Source of the DNA: Streptomyces sp. NBC_00557
Lineage (GTDB): Bacteria; Actinomycetota; Actinomycetes; Streptomycetales; Streptomycetaceae
Assembly: GCF_036345995.1 (NCBI RefSeq)
Contig: NZ_CP107796.1
Span: 8,432,001 to 8,496,000 of the forward strand
Length of the DNA stretch: 64,000 nt
Direction: 5' to 3'
The notes under the pieces are model-generated. The model saw only the letters and a program-made list of their open reading frames with translations, ran no database searches and had not been told where the DNA came from. The number at the start of each line of letters is the position of its first letter. The stretch's first letter is position 1. This document shows positions 1 through 8,941 of this stretch, piece after piece. The translations under genes were made by a program, and so were the position numbers.

Positions 1-2
1 AC

Positions 3-221
3 ATCAGCCGCGCCGAACTTCTCAGGAGAATCGAAGCGCTACGGAAACGCGACGCGAAGATGAAGCCGGATGCCAAGAAGGTGCGGCTCGCCGACCGCGC
101 CAAGCCGACGACGGCGCAACACAGCGACAAGCGGCCGGTCCCCCCGCCCCAGCCGTACTACGGCGTGGAGATGAAGTTCATCGACGGCCGGTGGGTACAG
201 ATGCACCCTGACTCCGAATAG
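3..221 (+). CDS. Hypothetical protein, C-terminal part (runs in from the left edge)
   Basis: The frame is open from base 3 to the TAG at 219-221 and gives 72 residues, so the start lies outside the window. The product is rich in Lys/Arg at first, then has a Pro-rich linker and ends with an aromatic stretch (PYYGVEMKF, DGRWVQMHP). Codons have strong third-position GC, which supports real coding. No family is recognised; the basic, short-linker character would suit a phage, plasmid or integrative-element protein, but that is inference. Confidence 0.5.
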   Translation: MSRAELLRRIEALRKRDAKMKPDAKKVRLADRAKPTTAQHSDKRPVPPPQPYYGVEMKFIDGRWVQMHPDSE

Positions 222-406
222 TGGCCGCTCGCTGCACCGCATAGGCGAACAGACCGAACTGCCAACTGGCGCGGGCGCGCGAGTCCTGCGCGGGAGCCGC
301 GGCGACCGGCGCCTGCAGGAAATGGGCGTTCCCGACTGACCACGGCCGCCAGGCCGCCGGCCTCGACCGGCACGGCCGTGGAGCCTCATGCGGCTGAGGC
401 GCGTCA

Positions 407-857
407 TCACTCCGGCTCGGGCGGCCGTGCGATGTGGTGCGGATGGCTGTGCGTTCGGCGGTTTTCTTCCAGCCCCGCCTCCAGCAGGCGGTCGCGGCCC
501 AGCGCGAGATCCTTCACGGCGTTCGCCTCCAACTCCTGGAAGGGCCGGTAGTAAGTGGCGTCGTAGGCCTCGACGATCTGGAACGTCCAGTGCCCCGGAA
601 TGACGTTTTGGGCCAGGATCTGCGTGTGGACCGTTTCCGCCCACTCGGGGTGGCCCGCCTCGTGCAGGAGTTCCACCGCGCGGTCCGGCTGGAAGTCGGC
701 GGTACCGGTCAACTGGTGGAAGTCGTACAGGCGGCCTCTGGCCCGCTCGGTGGTCTCCAGCGCCTTGGACAGCGCGCCGAGCGCCTGGACCGTGGCGTCG
801 CTCAGGCCGTCGAGGGCGGCGGTGCCGGCCGTCGGGACCGTCCAGCGGCTCGATCAT
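407..857 (-). pseudogene. Small conserved actinobacterial protein, copy 1 (start and body in different frames)
   Basis: The body reads well in one frame from about 853 down to 407 (LYDFHQLTGTADFQ, ELLHEAGHPEWAETV, VIPGHWTFQIVEAYD) and resembles a family of small Streptomyces proteins of unknown function. That frame has no ATG or GTG before the body; a TGA sits directly upstream. A plausible start, ATG at 857-855 with a G-rich stretch behind it, is one frame away, with the shift needed near 845. A TTG at 712 would give 101 residues. A second, shorter copy lies at 5998-6215 and shows the same offset. It may be decayed, or it may start at an unusual codon. Confidence 0.55.
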
Positions 858-1246
858 GGATCCCCCCCCACGGCGCAGGCCGTAACCACGGGTGCGAATG
901 ATCGCGTGATTGCTGGTCCAGGGCCATCGCACGGAAGGGCGAGGGCCCGGGACCAGGTGCTGGGCTTCCCGGCCCTCGTGAGGTTCGCGCATCCACGGGG
1001 GCCGGATGTTCATGGCGCGATACCGGATTCAACGACGCCCGGTCGCGTAGGTCACCACTGGGCGCCTCGGTTTCACGCCGTGACAGACGGCGGCTGGCGG
1101 CGTCTCCGCCGACATCGTCGGCCGCCATGGACGCGTCCTGGCCCAGGCCGCCACGGACGCCCTGCCGACGGGGGCGGCTTGATCCGCATCAGCATCGTCG
1201 CTGCTCGCGCCCGCGGCCGTGCCACGAGCGAGCGCCTCTGCTCGAT

Positions 1247-1268
1247 ATATATCGGAGGACGGTATATT
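1247..1268 (+). promoter_or_regulatory. Candidate promoter/operator of the padR gene
   Basis: ATATA at 1247-1251 and TATAT at 1263-1267 form an imperfect AT-rich inverted repeat, very unusual in this GC-rich sequence. TATATT at 1263-1268 fits a -10 box and ends only 8 bases before the ATG at 1277, leaving no room for a Shine-Dalgarno site, so the transcript is probably leaderless. The dyad over the -10 box is well placed for autoregulation by the PadR product; that role is inferred. Confidence 0.5.
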
Positions 1269-1276
1269 CTGCTTGC

Positions 1277-1669
1277 ATGGTATCGAAGGGCATGACCCGA
1301 CCGGCGTTCTTCGTCCTCACGGCGCTCGCCGACCAGCCGCGGCACGGCTACGGCATCCTGCGGGAGGTCGAGGAACTGTCCGACGGGGAGATGCAGTTGA
1401 GGGTCGGCACCCTGTACGGGGTACTGGACCGGCTCACCGCCGACGGACTGATCGTGCTGGACCGGGAGGAGGTGCAGCAGGGCCGTCTGCGGCGCTACTA
1501 CCGGCTGACCGACGAGGGCGTGGCGGCCCTGGACGCGGAGGCGGAGCGCATGGCCGCCGGCGCCGGAGCCGCCAAGCGGCGCATCGCCCAGGGCCGCCGG
1601 GCCGCCGCCTCGGCCGACACCGTGCCCGAACCCCCCACGGCACCTGGACTCGCGGGAGGCTTCGCATGA
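1277..1669 (+). CDS. PadR-family transcriptional regulator
   Basis: 130 residues, the usual size of a small PadR protein. The N-terminal winged helix is clear: FFVLTALADQPRHGYGI, then the wing-helix region around TLYGVLDRLTADGLI and RRYYRLTDEG. The C-terminal end is low-complexity and Ala-rich. The ATG at 1277 lies 8 bases after a -10 box, so I chose a leaderless start rather than the longer upstream frame. Its stop overlaps the next ATG (ATGA at 1666-1669), so the two genes are translationally coupled. PadR proteins usually repress their own operon, often membrane or transport genes; the effector is unknown. Confidence 0.9.
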   Translation: MVSKGMTRPAFFVLTALADQPRHGYGILREVEELSDGEMQLRVGTLYGVLDRLTADGLIVLDREEVQQGRLRRYYRLTDEGVAALDAEAERMAAGAGAAKRRIAQGRRAAASADTVPEPPTAPGLAGGFA

Positions 1670-2679
1670 CCACGCTGCTGGAATCCCGCTACCGGATCGT
1701 CCTGCGCCTGCTTCCTGCCTACTACCGGCGCGAACGGGAGGAGGAGATGGTCGAGACGTACCTGTGGGACGTCGACCGCGACACGCAGGACCAGAGCCGG
1801 CCGACCCTGGGCGAGGTGGCGAGCATCGCCGCGCTCGCCGTGCGCAGCCGCCTGGGAGCGCCCGGGGCGCCGCGCCGCTACGTCCTCCTCGGCTCGACCA
1901 CCCGGCTCTTCGCGCTGTTCGCCGTGCTGATCCAGGCGGCCGCCGCGGTCGTCGACATGGTCATTGAGGTGACCTGGGCCACCAGTCGGGGCGGCCCGGG
2001 CCGGCACCTGTTCCTGTCGCAGTTCACCGGGCAGGGGCTCCTCACCGCGGTGGTCACGGCAGCCCAGTGGATCCTGCCGCTGCTGTGGGCGGTGGCCTAC
2101 TTCGCCCTCGTCCACGACCGTCGCCGCCTCGCCCGGGTGTCCGCGCTGCTGGCCGCGCTGCCCACGCTCTGGCCGCTGCTGGGCCCGCTGACCGGTGCGA
2201 CGGTCCCCGCGGACCCGGCGTTCGCCACCGCCTTCGGGCTCCTCGCCTGGCTGCCGGCCCTCGCTCTGTGCGCCGCCCACCACCGGGACGCACCCCCGGC
2301 CCGGCTCCCCGCCGGTACGCCCGGGCTGGTCTTCATGACCGCGTGTGTGGTGATGGGGGCGTCCAGCGTGGTGCTGCCCGGCCTGCCCGACCTGGCGTGG
2401 GCGCCCTCGAGTTGCTTCGTCGTGGGCGCCCTCGGATGGCTCTGGTGGAAGGCCCGGGGCCGCGGTGCGGCGCCCGGAGACGCGCTCGCCATGGCCGCCC
2501 TCGGTCTGCTGCTCCTGGCGGTGCGGGTCGTGGCCCTCTACCCCTGGCTGCATCTGCCCGCGCCCGCCGTGTACGTCGGCGGCGGTCTGCTGCAGACGGC
2601 CGCGCTCGCTCTGCTGACCGTGGTGCTGGCGGTGGTCGGTCGCCGGGACGTCGTCGAGGCCGAGCCGGGCCTGTCGTGA
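1666..2679 (+). CDS. Multi-pass membrane protein encoded with PadR
   Basis: 337 residues starting at the ATG that overlaps the padR stop. About residues 1-60 are soluble (YRIVLRLLPAYYRREREEEM), similar to the cytoplasmic head found in membrane proteins paired with PadR regulators. After that come about eight hydrophobic segments (for example LFALFAVLIQAAAAVV, WILPLLWAVAYFALV, LLTVVLAVVG). There is no catalytic motif. It probably senses or answers an envelope signal together with PadR, but function is not known. Good codon bias and coupling make the gene itself certain. Confidence 0.85.
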   Translation: MTTLLESRYRIVLRLLPAYYRREREEEMVETYLWDVDRDTQDQSRPTLGEVASIAALAVRSRLGAPGAPRRYVLLGSTTRLFALFAVLIQAAAAVVDMVIEVTWATSRGGPGRHLFLSQFTGQGLLTAVVTAAQWILPLLWAVAYFALVHDRRRLARVSALLAALPTLWPLLGPLTGATVPADPAFATAFGLLAWLPALALCAAHHRDAPPARLPAGTPGLVFMTACVVMGASSVVLPGLPDLAWAPSSCFVVGALGWLWWKARGRGAAPGDALAMAALGLLLLAVRVVALYPWLHLPAPAVYVGGGLLQTAALALLTVVLAVVGRRDVVEAEPGLS

Positions 2680-2848
2680 CCAATCCGCCCCGGCACCGCG
2701 GCCTCTGCGCCACCGCTGCCCGGTCCCAGGCTGCACCCGCGCCGTGGGTCGGGGCCGGAGGACCAAAACGGGGTACGCGTCATTCAAGCCGGCTGGCTGA
2801 GAGGGGATGAGGGCGGCAGCGACTAAGAGGTCGTTTTCTCCCGATGTT

Positions 2849-3030
2849 TCATCCAAGAATTGGTGTTTTATCTCGTAGTGTCGGGTCTCGCCAGGAGATG
2901 GCGGCTTCGCCGGTGAGGCGGCGGGCCATCAGGTCGGTCATGGCGAGGTGGATCATGGCTTCGGAGCGGGCGGGCAGGGTCTCGTAGTCGCGGGCCAGGC
3001 GGCGGCGGACAACGTCTAGTTTGCGCACTC
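2849..3030 (-). pseudogene. IS5-family transposase, C-terminal remnant
   Basis: On the minus strand the frame reads VRRRLARDYETLPARSEAM and then IHLAMTDLMARRLTGE, ending at the TGA at 2851-2849. This is the usual C-terminus of IS5-type DDE transposases (the last E-x-x-x-R helix and the RLARDYE segment). The N-terminal two thirds, with the first two catalytic Asp residues, are missing and the frame simply fades near 3030. Confidence 0.75.
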
Positions 3031-3122
3031 GAATACCCTCGAATCTTCGCCGCAGCCCTCACGCAGGCGCACCTGGTCTCCTCTGCCTGCCCTGACGGCA
3101 GTGCGCGGCATCCTTCAGCGGC

Positions 3123-4364
3123 TCAGTCGTCGGAGTGCCGTTGCCGTCCTTTTCCTCCTTTCCCGGCGTCGTGCTTGCCTGACCACGCGCCGCCCTCGTC
3201 GCCACCGGGTGCCGGCCCGGGTGACGTTCTGACGGACGGAGGGGCAGGCGATGGCGCGGTCGCCGGGGTCCGACCGGCGGGTGTCGATGAGGTGCGAATG
3301 GGTGAGGGAGAGGCCGGAGACGTAGGCGCCGTGGTGCCGGAATTCAGCGAGGCTCCGACGGCCGTGGCCCCGGCGAACAGGGCGAGGCCGGCGCCGGCGA
3401 GAACGGCTTTGGGTGCCAGTTTGAGGCGCCCGGTGGGGCGGGAGTGGGCGCCGGCGCGGGATTCACCGGCCTGCGGGGCCGGAGGCGGTGGAGTGGCCGG
3501 GGTGGGTATGAGGGTGGTGCCGTCGTGCACGGCAGGTCGTGGTGTCCTGTTCTGCGCGGCGAGCCAGGCGGCTGCCTGCTCGGCGGTGGGTCGGTGGGCC
3601 GGGTCCTTGGCGAGCATGTGCAGCACGTAGTCGGAGAGCGGCCGCGGTATGCCGGGACGCAGGCGGTCGGGGGGTGCCGGTGTGGCGCTGACGTGCTGCT
3701 GGACCACGGCCAAGGACGTGGCGGCGCTGAACGGAGGCCGCCCGGTGAGCAGTTCGTACAGGACACAGCCGAGGGAGTAGACGTCGGACGCGGGCTGTGC
3801 CGGACGGCCCAACGCACGCTCGGGAGCCAGGTAGTCGGCAGTGCCGATGATCTTGCCTGTGGCGGTCAGGCCGCTGGCCGCCTCCTCGGCGAGGCGGGCT
3901 ATGCCGAAGTCGGTGATCTTCACGGTGCGGTCGGTGGTCAGCATGATGTTGGCGGGTTTGACGTCTCGGTGGATCACTCCGTGCTGGTGTGCCGCGGCGA
4001 GGCCGGCGGCCGCCTGGGTCGTGATGGCTGCCGCCTCGGCCGGTGGCAGGGCGCCGCGGAGGGAGCGTTCCTGGGCCAGGTTCCAGCCGTCGACGAGTTC
4101 CATGACCAGGTGGGGCTGGTCATGGTCGCCGCCGAAGTCGTACATGCCGACGATGTTGGGGTGGTGGAGCCGGGCCGCGAGGTGTGCCTCCCGGCGGAAT
4201 CGCTCGGCGTCTTCCGCTTCCTCGGCATGCAGCAGTTTGACGGCCACGGGCCGCTCGAGGAGATGGTCGAAGGCCCGCCAGACCTCGCCCATCGCGCCGC
4301 GTCCCAGCAGCTGCTGCAACTCGTAGCGGTCCGCCAGCATGCCCTGCACATCCACCCCGATCAT
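3123..4364 (-). CDS. Serine/threonine protein kinase, single-pass membrane (PknB type)
   Basis: About 413 residues. All Hanks motifs are present: Gly loop GRGAMGEVWRAFD, ATP lysine in VAVKLL, catalytic loop HRDVKPANIM, DFGIARL, and the GTADYLAPE activation segment. A Pro-rich linker is followed by a single hydrophobic segment (AVLAGAGLALFAGATAVGAS) and a short Ser/Pro/Gly-rich tail without PASTA repeats. I chose the ATG at 4364-4362 because the kinase fold begins about 12 residues later; an upstream frame to 4565 is low-complexity. It stands alone, with no phosphatase or FHA gene next to it. Confidence 0.93.
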   Translation of the reverse strand: MIGVDVQGMLADRYELQQLLGRGAMGEVWRAFDHLLERPVAVKLLHAEEAEDAERFRREAHLAARLHHPNIVGMYDFGGDHDQPHLVMELVDGWNLAQERSLRGALPPAEAAAITTQAAAGLAAAHQHGVIHRDVKPANIMLTTDRTVKITDFGIARLAEEAASGLTATGKIIGTADYLAPERALGRPAQPASDVYSLGCVLYELLTGRPPFSAATSLAVVQQHVSATPAPPDRLRPGIPRPLSDYVLHMLAKDPAHRPTAEQAAAWLAAQNRTPRPAVHDGTTLIPTPATPPPPAPQAGESRAGAHSRPTGRLKLAPKAVLAGAGLALFAGATAVGASLNSGTTAPTSPASPSPIRTSSTPAGRTPATAPSPAPPSVRTSPGPAPGGDEGGAWSGKHDAGKGGKGRQRHSDD

Positions 4365-5135
4365 CGCGTTGCTTTGTCGTTCCCCTGGGCCCGGTGGTTG
4401 CGGGTTGCGGGCGTTCGGGTCCCGGCTGCCGGGCCGACGCACACTCCCTCTTGGACTGGACGCCTTCGTGGGCATGCGCATGGGGCAGGCAGATGATGGG
4501 GGATTCACCTGCCCGCCCCTTGTTGCGCGACCACCTGCCCGGAATGGGGGGTGAGCGGGTGCCACGAGGCCCCTGGGTTCCTAGGGCCCACTCCTACAGC
4601 GCACGGGAGTGACAGGCCGTCACACCCCTGGGGTGCCCAACGCCACACGGCTCTCCGGGGTGGGAGAGCGGGGGCAGGCCCGGCACGGGGGGAACCGGGC
4701 CTGCCCCAGCACATCGGCGCCTGCGAACCCTCCCCCCGGAGGATGGGCGCCATGACCCCGCCCGGGGTCACTTCCAACAGCGCGCCGCGGGTCAGGAGTG
4801 TCACGGGGGGACGGTGATGGTTGCGAGACCGACAACTTTGTGAAAGCGTGCCCCGAATTCCTGCATGATTTGATCACGCATTACGTGAATACCGGCGACC
4901 GGGGACTGCGGCGACACGCGATCACGCTCCTCCATTTCGTCCGGAAAATGGCCATGCCATGCGAACGTGCAGGTAAGTGGCTGTCTAGCCAGTTATATTC
5001 GGGACATTGCAGACGCCGGTGTAACGCTGCGGTGCATGCGGAACGCAGAAGTAGGAAGAAGCGGGGTACCGACCGGCGGAATCTGGGTGCCCTGGCGCGA
5101 GCGCGCAGAACGGCACTACGTCAGATCGGATACCT
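4365..5135. other. Gene-free stretch upstream of the kinase
   Basis: About 770 bases without a convincing gene. It holds a strong hairpin at 4671-4707. A 113-codon open frame at 4798-5139 has an AT-richer composition and an unconvincing amino-acid pattern, so I do not call it. Confidence 0.5.
4671..4707. terminator. Perfect 13-bp stem-loop
   Basis: GGGGCAGGCCCGG at 4671-4683 and its exact reverse complement at 4695-4707 are separated by an 11-base loop. No U-run follows, which is normal for Streptomyces terminators. It lies between the kinase, read leftward from 4364, and the small genes read rightward from 5136. The gene it serves is unclear. Confidence 0.5.
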
Positions 5136-5488
5136 GTGAGAAACATCGGCCCGGTTCCCGGATACCAGGCATACAGTGAGCCGCCAGACCCCGGCCGCTC
5201 TCTGCACCGTCAGGCCACCACACGGCGTACGGCCATCACCATCTGCACGATCGCCGACATTGCGGCGGGTCTGCTGGGCCTGGGGGTCCTGTTGTTCCTG
5301 CTTGAGGCGAAGCGTGGGAACTGTTCGTAGAATTCGTGCGGGGGACAGCGGGCTTGCTGTCCTGGTGGGCACAGGGCATTTTCACGATGGACACCGAGTG
5401 GCTGCGTGTTGTCCTCAACTACGGTCTCGCGGCCGTCATCTATTTGCTGATCAGTCAAGGGATCGCTGCCCGGCTCAACGGAGCCTGA
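5136..5488 (+). pseudogene. Small two-segment membrane protein, frameshifted
   Basis: From a GTG at 5136 the frame gives an N-terminal soluble part (VPGYQAYSEPPDPGRSLHRQ) and one hydrophobic segment (IADIAAGLLGLGVLLFLLEA), then stops at 5330. The next frame takes up directly with a second half (ELFVEFVRGTAGLLSWWAQG, then VLNYGLAAVIYLLI) to a TGA at 5486-5488. The two halves join smoothly at GAGGCGAAGCGTGG near 5307-5315, so this looks like one 117-residue protein broken by a single indel, or a sequencing error. It is followed 45 bases later by another small gene on the same strand. Confidence 0.6.
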
Positions 5489-5533
5489 CAGTGGCCAGAC
5501 CTCTCTATCGATCCCCATGAAGGTGGGCCGACT

Positions 5534-5758
5534 ATGACACACAGTTTCCATGGAAACGATCGCTTGCCGATCTATGAGGACCTGATACGCGAGCGGGGTG
5601 ACGTCGTAGCCGAAGCTCAACGCGCCGCAGCACACACGCAGCACCAGGCAGCGCGCTTGCTGCCCGGACGGGACGCGGGGCAGCAAGCCCGTCATCGGGA
5701 CGACAGCGCCGGAGACGCCGCGGCTGGTCAGCCGGAGTGGCGCGGGTCGCCGCCGTAG
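5534..5758 (+). CDS. Small hydrophilic protein, unknown function
   Basis: 74 residues from ATG 5534, with AAGGTGGG about 8 bases upstream as ribosome binding site. The sequence is charged and Gln/Ala-rich (PIYEDLIRERGDVVAEAQ), probably a helical or coiled-coil protein, and codon usage is good. It lies 45 bases behind the frameshifted membrane protein and may have been its operon partner. No known function. Confidence 0.6.
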   Translation: MTHSFHGNDRLPIYEDLIRERGDVVAEAQRAAAHTQHQAARLLPGRDAGQQARHRDDSAGDAAAGQPEWRGSPP

Positions 5759-5868
5759 GGGTCGCCCTCGGCGCGGGTACGTCCGCGTGTGTCCCGCCCT
5801 CGCCCAGGACCAGGCCGTGGCCCAGGCGGGCCGACGGCACCTCGAATCAGGAAGAACAGAAAGCGCAG

Positions 5869-5997
5869 ATGGATTACTGCTCCTCATGCCGTCGACACCT
5901 CAGCGGCGCACTGGTGTGCCCCGGGTGCGGCGCCTACGCCCCGGACATCGCCCCGCCCGTCGCCGACGGCCACAGCGGCCCGGTTCCGGAGATGTCG
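5869..5997 (+). pseudogene. Zinc-ribbon protein, N-terminal piece
   Basis: From ATG 5869 the reading MDYCSSCRRHLSGALVCPGC shows two CxxC knuckles (C-S-S-C and C-P-G-C), then GAYAPDIAPPVADG. This is the N-terminus of a Streptomyces zinc-ribbon protein family normally several hundred residues long. At about 5998 the sequence changes abruptly into minus-strand material shared with 407-857, so only about 43 codons remain; the frame then runs as nonsense to 6153. Confidence 0.65.
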
Positions 5998-6215
5998 CCA
6001 CTCGGGGTGGCCCGCGTTTGTGCAGGAGTTCCACCGCGCGGTCGAACTGGAAGTCGGCAGTGCCGGTCAGCTGGTGGAAGTCGTACAGGCGGCCTCTGGC
6101 CTGCTCGCTGGTCTCGAGCGCCTTGGACAGCGCGCCGAGCGCCTCGACCGTGATGTCGCTCAGGCCTTCGGGGGCGGCGGTGCCGGCCGTCGGGGCCGTC
6201 CAGGTGCTCGGTCAC
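5998..6215 (-). pseudogene. Small conserved actinobacterial protein, copy 2 (N-terminal piece)
   Basis: Read on the minus strand this matches 640-857 almost base for base (ARGRLYDFHQLTGTADFQ, then FDRAVELL) and breaks off at about 5998 inside the homology, with the C-terminal 70 residues lost. As in copy 1, a plausible start (GTG at 6215-6213) is in a different frame from the body. Its two edges coincide with truncation points of two unrelated plus-strand genes, so it was brought in by recombination. Confidence 0.6.
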
Positions 6216-6800
6216 ACTCGCGGCGTCCCTGCGCGCGGCACTGCGGCCGGGTCCGGGCGTACGGCACAGGGTGCTCGCGCACCACGCTCATCTCCACGCG
6301 CCCGGCGATCCCGCGGACGAGGTGCGGGTCTGGCTGGACGACCGGCCCGTGCCGCACGTGGGCGAGCTGCTCGCGGACCACCGTGCCTGTGGCTGCCAGG
6401 AGTTGAACGGGGTGACGGGACACATCGCCGCGGTGCTCGCCGCCTGCCTGCCACGGGTCAGGAGGGGTACGCCGACGTGCCCGGACCGCTCGGTCTCCCG
6501 GGTGGCTATCCCGTCTGCATCGGCGATGCTCGCATCGCCCTCGACCTGCCACCCGGCCTGTCCCGGGCGGAAGCGGTGGTGTGGCAGGCGAGAATGGCGG
6601 ACCACGACGGCGTGACGGTCCTCCCGTGCGGTGAGGTGCGTTTCGGCACGAGGGCTCACCGGGCCCTCGCCGCCCACCTGCCGGACGTCTCGCGCACCCA
6701 GCACGCCGGGCGTATCGGGTCACTGACGCGCCGCCTGCTCCTCCTCCGCGAGACGTTGCGGGCGCAGCGTCCCGGCACAGTGGCGGCGCACCCTCGCTGA
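6211..6800 (+). pseudogene. Unidentified enzyme fragment, 5'-truncated and frameshifted
   Basis: From 6211 the frame reads convincingly (LRAALRPGPGVRHRVLAHH, then LNGVTGHIAAVLAACLPR) up to about 6460, then the reading moves one frame (GYADVPGPLGLPGGYPVCIG, IALDLPPGLSRAEAVVW) and ends at TGA 6798-6800. The pattern loosely recalls the C-terminal half of saccharopine- or opine-dehydrogenase-like proteins, but I cannot confirm that. No start remains because the 5' end was replaced by the 5998-6215 piece. Confidence 0.5.
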
Positions 6801-6837
6801 CCGCCACGCATCCCGCGGTACCCCTGGGGACGAACGA

Positions 6838-7839
6838 GTGCGCACCCCACCACGACAGGCGGCACGGGCATCGACGTATCGTGCCGCCGGAAGGAGTCCA
6901 GTAGCCATCAGCCAGTCCCCCACGCCTCGTGCCCGGGCTGCCGCGGCGATCAGCCGAGGACTCCGGGCCGTGCCCGCCCCGGGCCTCGTGATGGGCGGTG
7001 TGCTCGGCCTCCAGGGCGGGGCAGCGCTCACCACCCGCCTCTACCCTGCCGTGGGCCCGGCCGGGGTGGTGACCCTGCGGCTGTGCCTCGCCGCGCTCGT
7101 GCTCACCGCCGTGTGGCGACCACGGATCCGAGCCGACCGGGCCACCCTCGGCACCACCGCCGCCGCGGGCACCCTCCTCGCACTGCACCACCTCGCCTAC
7201 TACGAAGCGGTCGACCGGCTTCCCCTCGGCGCCGCCACCACCCTGGAGTTCCTCGGCCCGTTCGCCATCGCCCTGTGCGGCTCCCGGCGCGCCCCCGACC
7301 TGCTGTGGGCGTGCCTCGCGGCCACCGGTGTCGTCCTGCTCAGCCACTCCGGTACGGCCCTGAACCCGGCCGGGGCCGTCTGCGCCGCTGTCGCCGGGTG
7401 CTGCTGGGGCGGATACATCCTGGTCGGCAAACGACTGGCCGAGCGCATCCCCGACGGCCGGGGCCTCGCCCTGGCCGTCACCTGGGGAGCACTGCTGAGC
7501 CTGCCGTACGGCATCGCACAGGCCGGCTCCCACCTTCTCGCACCGGGCACGCTCGCCGTCGCCGCCGCCGTGGCCGTCCTCTCCAGCGTCCTGCCCTACA
7601 CCTTTCACCTGGAAGCCCTGCGCCGGGTCCCACCCCGCGTCTTCGGCGTGCTCACCAGCCTGGAACCGGCGGTCGGCGCGCTGCTCGGACTGATCCTTCT
7701 GGGCCAGCACCTCGCCGCGCCCCAGTGGGCCGGCGTCGCGGCGGTGGCTCTGGCCTCAGCGGGCAGTATCCGCACGGGGGAAGCCCCGGCCACGGAGCCG
7801 GACCGAGTCCCTCGGGAAGACGTCACACCGGCCCCCTGA
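6838..7839 (+). CDS. EamA/RhtA-type transporter (drug/metabolite exporter)
   Basis: Up to 333 residues with ten hydrophobic segments in two EamA halves. Typical features are the first half around GGAALTTRLYPAVGPAGVVT, then YYEAVDRLPLGAATTLEF and the second-half motif SLEPAVGALLGLILLGQ. The order resembles RhtA threonine/homoserine exporters. The frame opens at GTG 6838, but a good ribosome site (AAGGAG at 6890-6895) lies just before an ATC codon in frame at 6907, so the native start may be there and mutated. It stands alone; substrate unknown. Confidence 0.88.
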   Translation: MRTPPRQAARASTYRAAGRSPVAISQSPTPRARAAAAISRGLRAVPAPGLVMGGVLGLQGGAALTTRLYPAVGPAGVVTLRLCLAALVLTAVWRPRIRADRATLGTTAAAGTLLALHHLAYYEAVDRLPLGAATTLEFLGPFAIALCGSRRAPDLLWACLAATGVVLLSHSGTALNPAGAVCAAVAGCCWGGYILVGKRLAERIPDGRGLALAVTWGALLSLPYGIAQAGSHLLAPGTLAVAAAVAVLSSVLPYTFHLEALRRVPPRVFGVLTSLEPAVGALLGLILLGQHLAAPQWAGVAAVALASAGSIRTGEAPATEPDRVPREDVTPAP

Positions 7840-7908
7840 CCGGTGGAGTGCCTGGTGACCGGCGACGGCCGATGCCGGCCCGGAGCCGCCGCCATGCAGG
7901 TGGGATGG

Positions 7909-8395
7909 TGACTACCAGGTGGTCAACGAGGTCCAGGTGCTCGACCCGCCGCGCGCCATCGGCTGGCTGACGGGGCAAGCTGGCCATGCCACAGGGCTTG
8001 CCGCCCTGCCTCACACCACGTCGGAGGAGCGGCGGGTGGCGTACGAGGAGCAGCTGCGCGCGGCGGTCCACGACCAGCTGGTGCACGACCAGGCACACCG
8101 GGAGCGGGCCGCCTTCGAGCGGGAGCGGCGCCAGGAGGCCGTAGCGGGCCCGCGCCGAAGCCGAGGCAGCCGAGCAGGCCCGGCGGGCGCAGCCGTGCGC
8201 CGGCTGCGGCAAGCCGGAGGCGGCCGGGTGGTGCGAGGCGTGTGCGACTCGCAGCGCAGCCGAGGACCTGATGGCCGAGGCGGTGCTGACGGCGGAGCTG
8301 GACCAGGCGCTGTCGCCGCGGCCGCGCAGGGCGCGACGGAGGAGACGCTGGCGCTGCTGGCGCGGCTGACGGTGGAGAACGTCGGTCGTGACGGT
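7909..8395 (+). pseudogene. Chimeric remnant: SRPBCC tail joined to a zinc-finger plasmid-type protein
   Basis: The first 25 codons (DYQVVNEVQVLDPPRAIGWL) look like the C-terminal half of an SRPBCC/polyketide-cyclase-like protein. Without a frame change this runs into a charged helix (VAYEEQLRAAVHDQLVHDQ). Near 8146 the reading moves one frame to a region with CAGCGKPEAAGWCEAC, four cysteines spaced like a zinc knuckle, then returns to the first frame (TEETLALLARLTVENV). At about 8396 it abuts a minus-strand transposase. Neither gene is complete. Confidence 0.5.
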
Positions 8396-8885
8396 CGCGC
8401 CGGTTTCCGGGCGAGCCGGCGCGTCATCAGCGTGATGGACGGCCAGTTGATCAGTGACTCGCCGACGTGCGGGAGTCGTTCGTGGCCCCGGCAGTGCCGG
8501 CGGGCCCGCATGATCCAGGACAGGGAGCGTTCGACGACCCAGCGGTGGGGCAGGACGATGAAGCCGGCAGTGTTCGGCGGCCTGCGTACAGTTTTCAGGG
8601 TGATGTTCAGGCGGTCCTTGGCCCAGGTCACCAGCTGTCCGGCATAGCCGGAGCCGGCCCAGACGGTGGCGATCTCGGGGTGCATCAGTTGCAGCCGGAA
8701 CAGGATCTCCTTGGCGGCGTCGCGGTCCTGGACGTCGGCGGGGGTGACCATGACGAGCAGGACCAGGCCGCGGGTGTCGATGACCAGGTGCCGCTTGCGG
8801 CCACTGATTTTCTCGGCGCCGTCGTAGCCGCGGCTGTCCTTGCCGACGGTCTCGGACGCTTTCGCGCTTTGGGATTCTTCTCTGA
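8396..8885 (-). pseudogene. IS5-family transposase remnant, N-terminus lost
   Basis: Minus-strand reading from about 8885: KDSRGYDGAEKISGRKRHLV, LVLLVMVTPADVQDRDAA, RWVVERSLSWIMRARRHC, RHERLPHVGES-like block and LMTRRLA. These are the middle and C-terminal DDE blocks of IS5-type transposases (D near RGLVLLV, E in VVERSLSW). The usual first 100 residues are missing at 8885 and the C-terminus is cut near 8396. Confidence 0.75.
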
Positions 8886-8941
8886 ACTAGCTCAACGAGT
8901 GGCCCGGAGCCGTGTCAGTTGCTCCTGTTAGGGTCCGCGCC

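Noticed and set aside
4798..5139. 113-codon frame upstream of the small membrane protein
   Set aside because: Poor codon bias, odd composition and no ribosome site.
6160..7710. 516-codon minus-strand frame across the EamA gene
   Set aside because: It is antisense to a clear ten-helix transporter and has low-complexity composition.
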